Shown here piece by piece: positions 30,503-42,317 of a DNA stretch of 64,000 bases (its first letter is position 1; the number at the start of each line of letters is the position of its first letter). Origin of the DNA: Ephydatia muelleri (lineage: Eukaryota; Porifera; Demospongiae; Spongillida; Spongillidae); assembly GCA_013339895.1 (NCBI GenBank), contig JABACO010000002.1:16762242-16826241 (forward strand), written 5' to 3'. The translations under genes and the position numbers were made by a program. The notes beneath the pieces were generated by a model. It had not been told where the DNA came from and did not search any database. It saw only the letters and a list, made by a program, of their open reading frames with translations.

Positions 30503-31647
30503 TCGAGCTGAAGTGTGGCGGTCTATTATACTGTATAAGCCGCCTTACATGTGTATGGGCATAACATTTGCTGTGATTCTTGTATATGTATATAGTTTCT
30601 TGTAACTACTAACTGTGTGGACTGTAAAAAAACAAAGTGGGTATACATATCATGTAGCTGTGTACAAAACCCTTACCTCACCAGTGTCCCATCTTCGATA
30701 CGTTGTGGGCCTGGCCCGCGAGCATGGTTGTCGTATAATTGGATACAAATTTCACGCGAAGCGAACGATAGTTGGAACGTTCTATACGAAAATGGGTCTA
30801 GTGAATTTTATTTTATAAAATAAATCGATATATCTTCCGATTAACGCTATCGGGTTCTTATTTTTAACACAACATACCACATCATGACTATATGTGAAAA
30901 TCCATTTTGGTGTCTTACACATGCGGGATACCGACGTTATAAGGTCCGATACCCCGTAGGGTTCAAGACGGCCACATCTTCAGGTAGGATTGTCCAATTC
31001 GGTTCAAAATTGGTACCTATGTAGAAGGGTCCAACCGCTATTGATTTGTTCTGTTCGTTAATTTTTGCTTTATCCGTTATGAAGATACAAGTGTGCAAAG
31101 TAATTGCATATTTCCCGGGCGTTACGCGCCATTAACGCATTACGACTGGCTTCGAGGACATGAATATGCAATTACTTCCTGTTCAATAACCGTCAACGAT
31201 ATCTCACCGAGTACATCGAACGTCTGGTTCTGTTGCCCCTTCTTGACTATAGCGGACAGAAGATTCGTAAAGCTATAGAAATACGTGGATTCAGCTGCCT
31301 TCACAATACGCAACACGGTACGTTTAGTAGTACGCGCAAGCGGGCCTGTTGGCTTGGTCAAACTGCTTGCGTGCCACTCCTTGCCCATTTATACGTGCAC
31401 AACGCTATAACAGCATGAGATTACTAAAGTGCATCTAGTTAATGCAACAGGGGTTAGCTTAATCTGAAACGCAACCGTTCAGTTTTTTGCGTTCCGTACA
31501 CGCACAAATAACACCCCCTTATAGCTACATGCATGTGGTACTCTCATTGGCCGACTAAAATCCATCAATTGGTGAACATTTTATATTAGGTTGAACTAAA
31601 TAAAATCCGTAGGTCCCTTTCCAGTGTGATTTATGGATGATATGGTC

Positions 31648-31724
<77 letters not shown>

Positions 31725-31795
31725 AACACACACAATAACACACACACACAATAACACACACACACACATAGACACACAATAACACAACTCATACG
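31648..31795. repeat. (CA)n microsatellite with AATAACACA interruptions
   Basis: About 37 CA dinucleotides, then ACACAATAACACAC variants. Confidence 0.9.
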
Positions 31796-31866
31796 CACGC
31801 ATGAGTCATGCTTCAATCACAAACATATACTGCTTGGTACTCCACTTGCACTCCAGCCCACAGTTA

Positions 31867-31948
31867 TACCGGGTGTCCACGAAAGAACGCAATCTATCAA
31901 ATGTTATTCCCGTTCAAAAGCATTGCGTTCTTTCGTGGACACCCGGTA
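31867..31948. mobile_element. 82-bp MITE with 27-bp inverted ends
   Basis: TACCGGGTGTCCACGAAAGA...ends with the exact reverse complement TCTTTCGTGGACACCCGGTA. TA on each side fits a Tc1/mariner-type target duplication. The paralogous repeat at about 43,400 lacks these bases and reads through the site, an empty-site confirmation. Confidence 0.88.
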
Positions 31949-32139
31949 TATAGCTCCAGTATTATATCCTATAAGCCTTTCATTTTTGTGTTTATATATG
32001 TATTCACTTCATATGCAATTCCTTCTACATTAGAGGGATGTATTTATCTTAGGTTAAAAAATAGACTATTGACCTACTGATCTAGAAACTGTTTAGATTC
32101 ATATCCAATACACTCATGCCCATCACCTACACTAGTTGC

Positions 32140-33091
32140 TCATGTCCCGTGAGTCTAAAATAAATGGTACCTTTACCAGATTGAGTAAAGCCAGCAACTA
32201 GGTAGGTGCGCAACCAGAGACCTCCACCCAAAGCTGTGGAGATTTTCAATATTACAGCACAGGCCTACGCTATGGATAGACTGTCAATAACTGTAATGTT
32301 CCCATCATCACCCCCACAGATCCTGAGCTGGCTTTCTGCGATTCCTTTGCCCTTCACCATGACCCATCCATGTTCGGATTTACTCGTGCAGTGTGTATCT
32401 TGAACCAGCTCACCACAATAGGCTCAGTGATTTCCAACACTAAGTTCATCTTAGAAGCTTCAATGGGTACTATGCATGTGAAGGCCCAAGGCTCTAGACA
32501 TCTATCCAAACCTGCTCAGCATAATTAAGGGCTGTTACTGCCGGTTAAAAATTACATTTCGGCGGACAGGTCATGTTGTGGTGTTGAAACCTAAACCTCT
32601 CAGAGTTTTGGTTCAAAGGCTTGCGACTTAAGGCAGTGTCTTAGAGATCCCAGAATCTAATAATAAGAAATTTGTGTAGGCAATTATGACTCTAGCGTTA
32701 TTCTTGCTGTTGAAGTAATGGCGGATTGAAGAAACAAAGCGCCTGAGGCGAGGTACTATATGTCCCGATTAGAGAGCGTCAAGTACATATAGAATAACTT
32801 GTTATTGTGTGTTGTGTGTTTTGGCTTAGTTGAGTGGCTGAAGGATGTTGTAAAAACGACAAAATACGCTCACCTTGCGGACGCCATTGCGGTCTGCACG
32901 ACTTTGACGCACTGTATCTATTGTATAGTAAATGGTCAAGAACGTCAAATGAAGAACCTGTTAGTGCAACTAGTTTTGTGTATGTTGAATGAGCTACTTG
33001 CCCATAACCTTCCACCTTACTCGGCGCCTTTGAATTGTTCTATTTTATGTTCAGGCAGCCGGTGTAGGAGGATACCCCGTCCCCCCCCCCC

Positions 33092-33129
<38 letters not shown>

Positions 33130-33400
33130 TAAAAATTGTCCTGCCGGACAACGTAGCCTAGGATACGTTGTCCCCCCTAGGACAATTATTCCTAGGATTA
33201 TCGGTCCGCTTTAGGATTTGCTGTCCCCCTTCGTTTCTGCAGCAAAGCTTAACCATAATAGCACATTCGATAGGATTTTAATGCATGCTGTTGCGCACTC
33301 CTTAAGAACTTTGAGTGTTGATCACTTTGGCCAACATTCACAGTGCATGTACAGTGTATATGTGTATACATGTACATTTATATTAATTTAAGTGGTACAC
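32140..33400. other. No gene recognised; poly-C tract
   Basis: No coding feature supported. A C run broken by one T spans about 33,081-33,127. Confidence 0.45.
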
Positions 33401-33403
33401 TAT

Positions 33404-34120
33404 CAGGGGCGGATCCAGGATTCTGGGAAAGGGGGGGTCTGATAAATATATTCACAACAGGGGAGGGGGCGTGCCCCCTCCCGTGACAGCAAGGGGGTCT
33501 GGGGGAGCGCTGATAGCTCCCCCAGTGGGGTCTGGGGCGAAGCCCCAGCCGCTTTTTTGCTTTTGTGTGTTATTTAGCATGAAATTCACAGTGATATCCA
33601 ATACATACATGTATACGTCACGCGATATCAGATTACTAGAGCCTGCATGGATAGCGACGAGAAAACTGTTCATTCTTCACAATGCTATAGTTCCTACTGC
33701 CCAGCAATTAAATTCGTGATGCAAAGCTTTTGTGAATTTGTGACCGAAGCACGTCTTTTGATCGCTTACCTCAATTCCTGCACACCGCAATTAAATATTT
33801 CGTTATTTTAATAAGATCGATATAGACCCCGCGTGGCTAGAACGATGTGCAATCTTGCAAATCCAAGGACGGTAACAATTTGTGACCGAAGCACGTCTTT
33901 TGATCGCTTACCTCAATTCCTGCTCACCGCGATTAAATATTTCGTTAATACACATGTAGGAGGATTTAATTAGATCGATATAGACCCCGCGTGGCTAGAA
34001 CGATGTGCAATCTTGCAAATCCAAGGACGGTAACATGCAGAACGCTGCATAGATTACAGTATGCATTACGTCATTCTTCATATAGGTAAGGGCCCCCCCC
34101 CCCCCCTAAATCCGCCCCTG
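33404..34120. mobile_element. MITE with CAGGGGCGGATCC ends
   Basis: Begins CAGGGGCGGATCCAGGA and ends TAAATCCGCCCCTG with G- and C-runs inside each end. The same ends bound the element at 50,799-51,205. Ends beginning CAGGGGCGGAT are typical of hAT-like non-autonomous elements, but an 8-bp target duplication is not visible, so the superfamily is uncertain. It carries an internal tandem duplication. Confidence 0.7.
33735..34035. repeat. Tandem duplication inside the MITE
   Basis: Two direct copies (33,735-33,876 and 33,877-34,035) beginning AATTTGTGACCGAAGCACGT and ending AAATCCAAGGACGGTAACA. They are nearly identical except for a 17-base insertion in the second. Confidence 0.88.
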
Positions 34121-35500
34121 ATATAACTACCCAATACTGGCTGATAATTTCTCCAGATATCCAGAACTCCTTTCCATTACATCAAAGCAACTTTACGACT
34201 TCAATGCTAACGGACAAACCCAATATTTATTCGATGTAGGAATTATAGCTATTCTGTTTTAATATAGTGCAGTATACTGCAGAACATTATGTGCATGGCT
34301 TCCTAAACAAAACAAGTCGCAAAACATTACACACAAAGGGTTTTGTATCCCAGTCCAATTGTATCAATCTGCACATACATGTACATGTACATGACTGATT
34401 GGCTGTCTCAGTAAAATTATTGACCAAAGAGTTATTAGGTACACACCAAAATCAGTCAAATAACATTGTCTAAAACGCTGCCACTATTGTTGTACTGGAA
34501 CTTTAGATACTAAATCTACCTTCATTAATGAATAACTAATTCTAGTGTGTGGTGTCAAATGCTAACAACGTATCACTGTATCCAAGGGATCTACAACCCA
34601 CATGCAGCTGCATGGTTGTTGTACCATGCATGGCTCTTACGTTTTCGTTGACCATTTCAATTCTGGAGCCTGTTACGCACAGCGTAGCGTTAAGTAAAAA
34701 GAATCTAGCGAAGATCTAAAAGAGAAAATTGCAAGCCTAGATTGAAAGGTCCCATGTAACCGGTTACAAAGGGAAAGACGCTGTACTCTGGATCACACGC
34801 ACTTGATACGCCTATGGAAACAGAGTGTCTAATAAACACTAACACAGCTTACCACACAACAAATTACGAGCGGACTATGCTCACTTGTCTGTTAAAAGAG
34901 CCACAGATCCCGCGCCAAAGCAAGCACCAGAAGTAAATAACAATGTTATATGTGGTCTAAATATACGTACAAATGAAATTACGGAATACAATTTGTCACT
35001 ATAACAACAAACCAGAAGTGCTCGCGCAGGAGTTGCCGTATAAAAGAAAATTTCAACCGGCCGTGCGGCTGTTTTAGATTAAAAATGGTGGCTTCATATA
35101 CATAGAGCTAGAGGCTTGGCAACAACAGTTACAGCGTACAAGTTCAAGCACACATGCATGTTTTTAATGCCATTTCATGCAATAATACCATTTCTGAAGT
35201 TAATAACACTAAGTTAACATACTGGATCACATGTTCGTATAATGGTAGGTACTTCAAGATTATTTTCAAATCGTGTTTTGTGCTGCGATTTTATTACCCT
35301 CTACAAGAGCACAAAAAATGCTGCAGAACGACACCTTATGCATCATATTTGGATTAGTATCTCAAAAGTTACAGCGTTCCAAACATTGCATTTTGAGTGA
35401 ACGGTGCGGTACAGTATGCGCGATCGTAGAAAAAATGGTGACGCTTTATGTTCTCTTTACTGCAGCCATTGAACCATTGAACGTTATCATGCCAGAACGT
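34121..35500. other. No gene recognised
   Basis: No supported feature; only short frames without recognisable content. Confidence 0.4.
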
Positions 35501-35502
35501 AA

Positions 35503-36165
35503 CTACATGTAGGGTACACATATATATGCATATACGATTTCAAATATGTACAGGTCATCAGTAACATAGTCAACTAAGAACTCATAAATGGTCATTGTAA
35601 CGTCATCTCCGTCATCCTGATTTTCATCATGTTTCCAGTACGTAGCAGTACCTTTGACCTTTCTGTTTCTTATAGTTTGAAACTTTCGCTTGAGAAGCTG
35701 CTTTGAAATCAAAATCTCCTTCAGTTTCAATTGTCTGTGTAAACTTGCATCGTTCACAGTGGATTCTTAGCTTCCGTGAGATGGAACAATAAGAACTATT
35801 TGGCTTGTCAACTACTGGACACAATGAGGTAGAAGTATGAGGTGCTGAAAGGGTTTGAATTGGAAGGATAAATTGCTCATCTAACAGATTAATTATGACA
35901 TCCCAATTCCGATCTACATGCATGCTTCTTCATTGTTTTTATTGTATCTGTGAACCGTTGTATCGACCTCTGTAAGGCATCCATGTTGACAAATGCTCCA
36001 GCTTGCAGAGAAGTCACTTTTATGGCAGTGTCTGAAATGCTTATTTGTATATAGGTACATCACCAATCCTTTTCTTAGTACTGCATGCAGCCTGTAGAAT
36101 ATTGCCAGCATTCATACCACTTCTAAATTTTTCAAGATGCTTGTTAAAATCATTAGCAGTCTTCA
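35503..36165 (-). pseudogene. Fragments of an unidentified transposon-like protein
   Basis: Minus strand, broken frames in order: MKTANDFNKHLEKFRSGMNA (36,165 down), GAFVNMDALQRSIQRFTDTI, VDRNWDVIINLLDEQF, SISRKLRIHCERCKFTQTIE (a CxxC) and SNYKKQKGQRYCYVLE. The layout suggests one protein interrupted by frameshifts or undetected introns. The CERC segment is vaguely like the zinc region of Mutator-like transposase domains, but I cannot assign it with confidence. Confidence 0.35.
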
Positions 36166-36985
36166 TCCTAATATAATAAATGACACATTTGTTTACAACG
36201 TCTACGTATATTACTTCGTGACCGTAAAAGTAAGTCAGTATAAATGGCCTGGGGACTAGGCTTGAAATGAAAACCTTGTTTAAAAAGCACCTTGGGAATC
36301 GGTTTTAAATTACAGAATTGCAATCCCTAGTAGTGTTGCATTAGCCATGAAAGGAATCTTAACTAAAAAGTTGCGCCGCTCGAAGATTAAGGTACACTCT
36401 AATTAGAGTTATAATGTGCTCGATCATTCGATACATAAAACTATTTTCTGCTGTTTTAAAAGTTACAAAAACTAGTAAAAAAAACAGTGCTTGTTATACT
36501 AGGAGACTTTGTAAGTGATTTGGTTTTACACAGAGCGTATACCAAGTGCAAACACGTAGGCCATTTGATAACACCTTGGGAATCGTCTGAAGTCCATGAA
36601 AAAAGAAATGCAGTAGATAATAACCTTTGGAACCTGTTTATCAGAACTCTATCCCCGCCGCTCAACACGTATAAAAGTTTTGAAAATATGAAAAACAACC
36701 ATTATTTCAGCCCGCCAGAAATATTGAACAAGTGTAGTTTTCTAGGTTTTGACTGCACAAAGGCTTAGATAATTTAGTGTCCTACCTGAAAAGCACAGCA
36801 GAGTCCTCAATTGCTACCAAACCAATACAAATTAAACTAGCCTTCGTTTCGATGTCCCGTACAATTTCAATCCATCACTTCCGTCACAATTTTTACTCGT
36901 TATTTCGGTTACCACTTTTTCGGTACACGTACGTCAAATATTGAAGTACCTAATAATGGCGACCTCTTCACCAGAAGATACGTAA
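36166..36985. other. No gene recognised
   Basis: One open frame (36,487-36,768, plus strand) has no recognisable domain; nothing else supported. Confidence 0.35.
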
Positions 36986-36988
36986 AGT

Positions 36989-37390
36989 AGAATCCAACAT
37001 CATTTCATTCCTAGAAAAGGATGTTCTGCTATTTGAGGCCTGGACATTCTCGGGTTGTGTCAATACACGGTCCAGCAAAGTATTCAACACGCTGATAGTA
37101 GCGTTCCGCTTGCAACCGGGTGCAAGTAGTTGCTTCGCTGCCTCAAAAGGACCCTTGCAGATGCAGTCTAAACCTAGAGTACTAAACCTAGAGTACTACT
37201 CTAGGTTTAGACTGCATCTGCAAGGGTCCTTTTGAGGCAGTGAAGCAACTACTTGCACCCGGTTGCAAGCGGAACGCTACTTACTACTATCAGCGACTTT
37301 GATGGACCGTGTATTGACACAACCCGAGAATGTCCAGGCCTCAAATAGCAGAACATCCTTTTCTAGGAATGAAATGATGTTGAATTCTGC
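36989..37390. repeat. Near-perfect palindrome (arms about 190 bp)
   Basis: From TAGAATCCAACATCATTTCA to its reverse complement near 37,390, with only a few mismatches and a small indel (an extra TATTCAACA on the left, TAGTAAG on the right) and a centre of about 20 bases built from CTAGAGTACT. Similarity stops at once beyond both edges. The right arm is open as DCICKGPFEAVKQLLAPGCK, just upstream of transposase-like exons, so it may contain an exon. It is also the mirror point of five inverted duplicate pairs. Confidence 0.9.
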
Positions 37391-37456
37391 AGGTTAGTTG
37401 GATGGATCTATACATGTACGTTCGGTTATACAAAATTGGGTTTACTAACTTACTTA

Positions 37457-37935
37457 GGGATCTATACGGGAGACGAAGACGCCAGTGACCAAGACCTCCT
37501 TGTGGTCGAGCGTAAGACCTTCAAGAGTCTTTGTTCGGGCCTTGTCCAGCAGTTCGGCTGTCTCTCCAACCCATCTTGGACTATAGCTTCTTTCATAATG
37601 GTATATGAGTACCGTAAGTAATTCTGTTCAATTCTCTGTATAAAACTAATTTACTATTCACTTAGAAGGGACATGTAGCTAGGGTCCAGTTTGTTTGCCC
37701 TCACTGCAAGCAGTCACGTGTCTGGGCTAGTTCCAGAGTGCTGTCTGGTCATTACCTTGCTAATCAGAAGTAAGAGTACCATTTGGATTAAGTAATCTCA
37801 ATGTAAATGTGATTCTTTTTGCAGACTGGTCCATGCTTTCACCTGTGCTGGCATGTTGCCTCGCCAGTACATGAACATCGCTTTATTTGCTGGTATGGGT
37901 GTAGTGAAGCAGAAATACATCAGCTCAGGTGGGGG
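37457..37935 (+). pseudogene. Transposase-like protein fragment
   Basis: Three exon-like blocks with plausible splice sites: after TTACTTAG, IYTGDEDASDQDLLVVERKT...CLSNPSWTIASFIMVYEYRK; after TTCACTTAG, GHVARVQFVCPHCKQSRVWA with SSRVLSGHYLANQK; after TTTTTGCAG, LVHAFTCAGMLPRQYMNIAL with FAGMGVVKQKYISSG. The order CPxC..RVW..SR, GHYLxNQK, FTCAGxLPxQY, FAGxGVVxxKYI is common in large invertebrate transposase proteins. The catalytic part is not present here. Confidence 0.5.
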
Positions 37936-38375
37936 CTGAGATGATCGATTTATATTATTTTACATCCTGTTCTAATCCATGTTCATTCAGTTTATCTAAA
38001 CCAACTTTACCAGCAAGTGGTGGCAGATGTAGTCCATGAAAGCTGCTAAAACAGTATTGGAAAGCGTTCAGTTCATTCATTTCCACAACTTTCCCGTAGC
38101 ATGGATGAATGTCCCTCGTGCTATTTGTGCATAATGGGATAATCAAATGAACAGGTCAGCAATATAAATACACCCACATTCATGAGTCAGAGGTACTGGT
38201 CAGCAACACATACAATACTAAATAACTTGTTACAAAAATTATGATCTGTAGTTAGTGTAAGGAATGCCCACTGGATTTGGATACCTGCTTCTGATATCCT
38301 ATTTAGAAAAGAGATTATAAGTACACTTTCTAATACGAAGGTTTAGATCATTCACAATTTGTACACATTTAGGCA

Positions 38376-38940
38376 TTATCTCTCTTCTTCCAATGGGTGC
38401 GTCACCAATCCCTTCCTCGCCAGGTATGTTGGGTGGTCCCACAACCCCAGATCTTTCAAAAGCTTCCAGAATTGCTGGTAAAGTTTGTACCGCTTTCTGT
38501 CATTGGCTAAGGATGGGACAGCTCTCCCAGTGAGGAACACTGGTGGCCAACGGATTATGCAAGGCCCAAACAGGCAGTGTGGACAACAAGGTTCGTTTGG
38601 AGTGCCATTCAGCACTGGTGGGTCTCCTCCTGGGTAACCTGATGGAGGAAGCCCACAAAGTGTAAATGGGTATTGTTGCTATGACAACCAAGCAATTTAC
38701 CTCGTGGGCACTACACTGTACAAGATTCTGAACTGGCTGGCATTTGTAACATATCTTGGAGCCCTGTACAACTGCATGGAATTGGTGGCTGGCACTTGAC
38801 AGGTATCTTGGCATGTTATTTCTATGCATACATTATCCACCCCTCCTGCGTTGTGATGGTCTATGACTTGTCTTAGGTCAGCCACAAAGGTCGCAGGCAG
38901 GCATCCAGTGGTACATTCAACCACAACCTTGCATAAATGA
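38376..38940 (-). pseudogene. Unidentified conserved repeat-type protein fragment
   Basis: Minus exons: KVVVECTTGCLPATFVADLR...GGVDNVCIEITC (from about 38,940, donor ACGAG|GTAAAT) and, after acceptor CTCCATCAG, GYPGGDPPVLNGTPNEPCCP with HCLFGPCIIRWPPVFLTG, YKLYQQFWKLLKDLGLWDHP and TYLARK, stop at 38,376. The CCxHC, PP(V/W)FL and RYKLYxxFW pattern recurs in invertebrate multicopy proteins of unknown function. The phase across the intron is not clean, so a frameshift is likely. Confidence 0.4.
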
Positions 38941-38944
38941 GTGT

Positions 38945-39915
38945 GTAGGAATGTGGGTGATCACTGGTACAATTGAACTACAGATGAGTAGGAATGTGGC
39001 TGATTCTGGCTTGTGTATGAGTATATATGTACAGTACTGGGTTGTTTACTAATTGCATTGCTCTATTTTACCTGTGTTACTTGTTTGACTAATTTGTTTT
39101 GCTGAATCGTGTGCCTGACAACATAACCTTACCTTGATTTTAGGAACGGCGCTAGATATTTCACAGAAAACCTCCTGCTAAACATTTCCGCACGTGGAGA
39201 TGTGGTTTTTGATTTCCAGTAAATGAGACAGCTGGAATCAGGGCTTTCTTCATTTTATTGTTTTTTTTGCTCACGCAAATGCTCATATTTTGTTTGCTCA
39301 CGCAAATGCTCATGCAGCCACGCTCACCTTTGAAACTCACGTAAAGCCTGTAACAGTTATCAATGCACTATCCAGTATATAAACTGAAACACAATGCGAG
39401 TCTGTTTCGAGAACAAATAAACGCGCGCGATAGAGTACTAAGAAGTACTTGATCTGCCCGTCTTAACAACGTAAAAACGATGTACACAGCAAGTCTGGGT
39501 GAGAATCCTAACAGCTTACAAAACTACGCCATTCTGAGGATGTTGAGCTCACGTGATTTCCGGTTGGATCCAAGCGCCTTTTATACGGGAGTTTGAATAC
39601 GCCTGCGCCACTATTTACGTGGTGTCTCCTACTTTAAGTCAACTGAGTGAACGCTATAGACAGCAGTGTTTAATGACACCAATTGACAGCAATTGTTCTC
39701 GGCATTGTTCTCATCTGGGATGGGTGTGTCTCTCTTTCATGCTGTGTTCTATGGACCTGAGGATACAGAGGCATTAGCTATTGGATGGCCTCTGCTTGTC
39801 ACCACCTTTCAGATATCCACATACTCCATGTCTTCTATGCGATTTGCTTTGCATTTTATTTGGTTCAATTAAAATGATCACCAGTACCATGAAATATACA
39901 TGGTTTCCGAATGTG
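38945..39915. other. No gene recognised
   Basis: No coding feature supported; a short direct repeat TTTGCTCACGCAAATGCTCA occurs twice near 39,270-39,310. Confidence 0.4.
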
Positions 39916-39917
39916 CT

Positions 39918-40192
39918 TTAGTGTGTGTGTGCTTTAGTGTGTGTGCTTTACTTTAGTGTGTGTGTGCTTTAGTGTGTGTGTGCTTTAGTGTGTGTGTGCT
40001 TTAGTGTGTGTGTGCTTTAGTGTGTGTGTGCTTTAGTGTGTGTGCTTTAGTGTGTGTGCTTTAGTGTGTGTGTGCTTTAGTGTGTGTGTGTGCTTTAGTG
40101 TGTGTGCTTTAGTGTGTGTGTGTGTGCTTTAGTGTGTGTGTGTGTGTGCTTTTGTGTGTGTGTGTGTGTGTATGCTTTAGTGTGTGGTGTGT
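39918..40192. repeat. TTTAGTGTGTGTGTGC minisatellite
   Basis: About 17 copies of GCTTTAGTGTGTGTGT-like units with variable TG length. Confidence 0.92.
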
Positions 40193-40371
40193 GCCATCAT
40201 TATCAAACAAGTACTCCCAGTATTTTATGCCACATGCGTAACTTTGTGGTATGCAAGTGTTTGCCTTGTAGCATAAGTGAGTGTGACATTTCTTTTGGTG
40301 TACTATTTGAATAGTGCATTTGATACGATTTTATCTCCTTCATTGTCATCATGAACATATCTTTTACATGA

Positions 40372-40488
40372 GCATCTAGTGTAGGTGATGGGACATAAGC
40401 ATCTAGGGTAGGTGATGGGACATGAGCATCTAGTGTAGGTGATGGTGAGCATCTAGTGAAGGTAATGAGACTGAGCATCTATTGTGAC
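40372..40488. repeat. Minisatellite, left block
   Basis: Four units of the same ACATGAGCATCTAGTGTAGG (TGATGGG) repeat found at 42,318-43,236. The last stretch (GAGCATCTAGTGAAGGTAAT, GAGACTGAGCATCTATTGT) is duplicated exactly at 42,329-42,366 on the other side of the pol fragment. Confidence 0.88.
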
Positions 40489-42300
40489 AGTAAGATATGG
40501 AGTAAAATCAACGAAGGGATGCTGGAGAAATGGGAAGGGCCACGTTTGGTTGGAGTAGATGGATCGCCATTGAAGGTACTCGGACGAGCAAAGATTCAAC
40601 TCTACATTGGAGCTTCCTTGGTCACTACCAGCGTGATTATTACCGATAACCTTACTTCTGATGGCATTCTCGGGATGGATTTTCTCCAGGACAATAGTTG
40701 CACAATAGATATCCCAAGGAAGAAGCTGATCTTAGCGGGTGGCACAGTGTTTCCTTTGTGCCAGAAAGCGTCCCCCACTTATGATGTCAGACTGGCTGAG
40801 ACCACCATTATTCCCCCAAGGTGTGAAATTGAAGTTGTTGGGAAATCAGAACTGCCACCTTATGGATTATGGCTTCTCGAAGGTCAAATCCCAGTCCGTG
40901 GTCATAGCCAGAGCGATCCTGGAAACCTGTACCTCTATCCCAGTCCGTGTGCTGAACGCCAGCGACCAAAGCATCACCTTTCGTCAGGGCACAACAATTG
41001 GTGAGCTTCACAGAATAGAAGAGTGGCAGATAGGAGCTTTATCATCACCTGCAGAAAACCGAACATGTCCGATAGATAAGGCAAACGTCCTTCACCAGTT
41101 GGCACAATCTCCCACCAGTATTTCAGATGAACAGAGGGGGAGACTATTCGCTCTTCTACAGCAGTATGCCGATGTTTTTGCTTGTCCAGGTCAGAAGCTG
41201 GGACAGACTTCTAAGGTTCAACATGCTATCCATACAAGCTCGTCTCTACCCATCAGACAGCATCCCCGCAGAACACCACCAGCTCAGAGAACAGTTGTCA
41301 AGGAACTCATCAAAGAGATGATGGACAACGACATCATACAACCCTCTAAAAGCGGATGGGCTTCTCCTATTGTACTAGCTAAGAAGAAAGATGGCAGTGT
41401 ACGATTTTGCGTAGACTATCGCAAGTTGAACGAGGTCACCCGTAAGGACGCCTACCCACTTCCTCGAATTGACGATACCCTGGAGATGCTATCTGAATCT
41501 CAATTGTTTTCGACGCTCGATTTGGCTAGCGGCTACTGGCAAGTAGAGCTGGAGGAGGAGGATCGAGCAAAGACGGCTTTCTGTACCAATGAGGGATTGT
41601 TTGAATTCAAAGTGATGCCGTTTGGCCTTTGTAATGCTCCAGCTACATTTCAGAGGCTTATGGATGTCGTTCTTAGCGGACTTCAATGGACCTCTTGTCT
41701 AGTCTATCTTGACGATATCATCGTCATGGGTAGGACGTTCGAAGAACATCTGAGCAATCTGGATAGCGTGTTTGCCCGCATACGTGAAGCAGGAATGAAG
41801 ATCAAGCCAGCAAAATGTTTCTTCCTCAGGGAAAGAGTACAGTACCTAGGCCACATTGTATCTAAGGATGGGATTGAGGCCGATCCTGACAAGCTTCGCA
41901 AAGTGCAGTGTTGGCCGACTCCCCAGAATGTGAGAGAAGTGCAACAGTTCCTTGGCCTTGCAAACTACTACCGGAGGTTTATAAGAAACTTTGCTGAAGT
42001 TGCAAGACCCTTACACAGGCTTACCGAGCGTTCAGCGTCCGTTTTCCAGTGGACCATCCAATGCCAGGAGTCCTTCAACTTACTTCGTGAACTCTTGTCC
42101 TCACCTCCTATTCTCAGCTATCCTGACTTCAAGAAACCCTTCATCTTGGACACAGATGCCAGCAATGAAGGAATTGGTGCAGTACTGTCACAGCTGGATA
42201 ACCACGGGAGGGAGTACGTAATTGCATATGGAAGTCGCCTCTTGTCCAAAGCTGGGTTAGAGTACAAGCACATGACTATTTAACACTTCAGGCGTTCGTG
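40489..42300 (+). pseudogene. Ty3/Gypsy pol fragment (protease, RT, start of RNase H)
   Basis: First frame (to about 40,885) holds the C-terminal half of a retropepsin (LTSDGILGMDFLQDNSCTID) without the catalytic DTG. After one frameshift near 40,885 the frame to 42,283 encodes a complete reverse transcriptase: VRFCVDYRKLNEVTRKDAYP, FSTLDLASGYWQVELEE, FGLCNAPATFQRLMD and VYLDDIIVMG, then LGLANYYRRFIRNFAEVARP and the RNase H start FILDTDASNEGIGAVLSQ, ending at EYKHMTI-stop. No gag, integrase or LTRs adjoin it; both edges lie in the minisatellite. A 5'- and 3'-truncated non-functional fragment. Confidence 0.88.
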
Positions 42301-42317
42301 CGTCATCGTTACATAGG

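Larger units (their letters stand above)
30770..32135 (+). repeat. About 1.35-kb repeat, copy A of the 31/44-kb pair
   Basis: Reappears inverted at about 43,236-44,465. Shared blocks include GGAACGTTCTATACGAAAAT, AAGTGTGCAAAGTAATTGCA, CGCCATTAACGCATTACGAC and TACTGCTTGGTACTCCACTT. It contains a (CA)n microsatellite (31,648-31,722) and ends in one unit of the minisatellite that is massively expanded beside copy B. No coding capacity recognised. It could be a non-autonomous element or part of a larger inverted duplication. Confidence 0.8.

Noticed and set aside
33396..34128. 8-bp hAT target duplication for the CAGGGGCGGATCC element
   Set aside because: The eight bases on the left (TACACTAT) and right (ATATAACT) do not match; likewise at 50,791-51,213.
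36487..36768. 93-codon plus-strand open frame
   Set aside because: No recognisable domain, no splice context and no homologous copy; left as unassigned.
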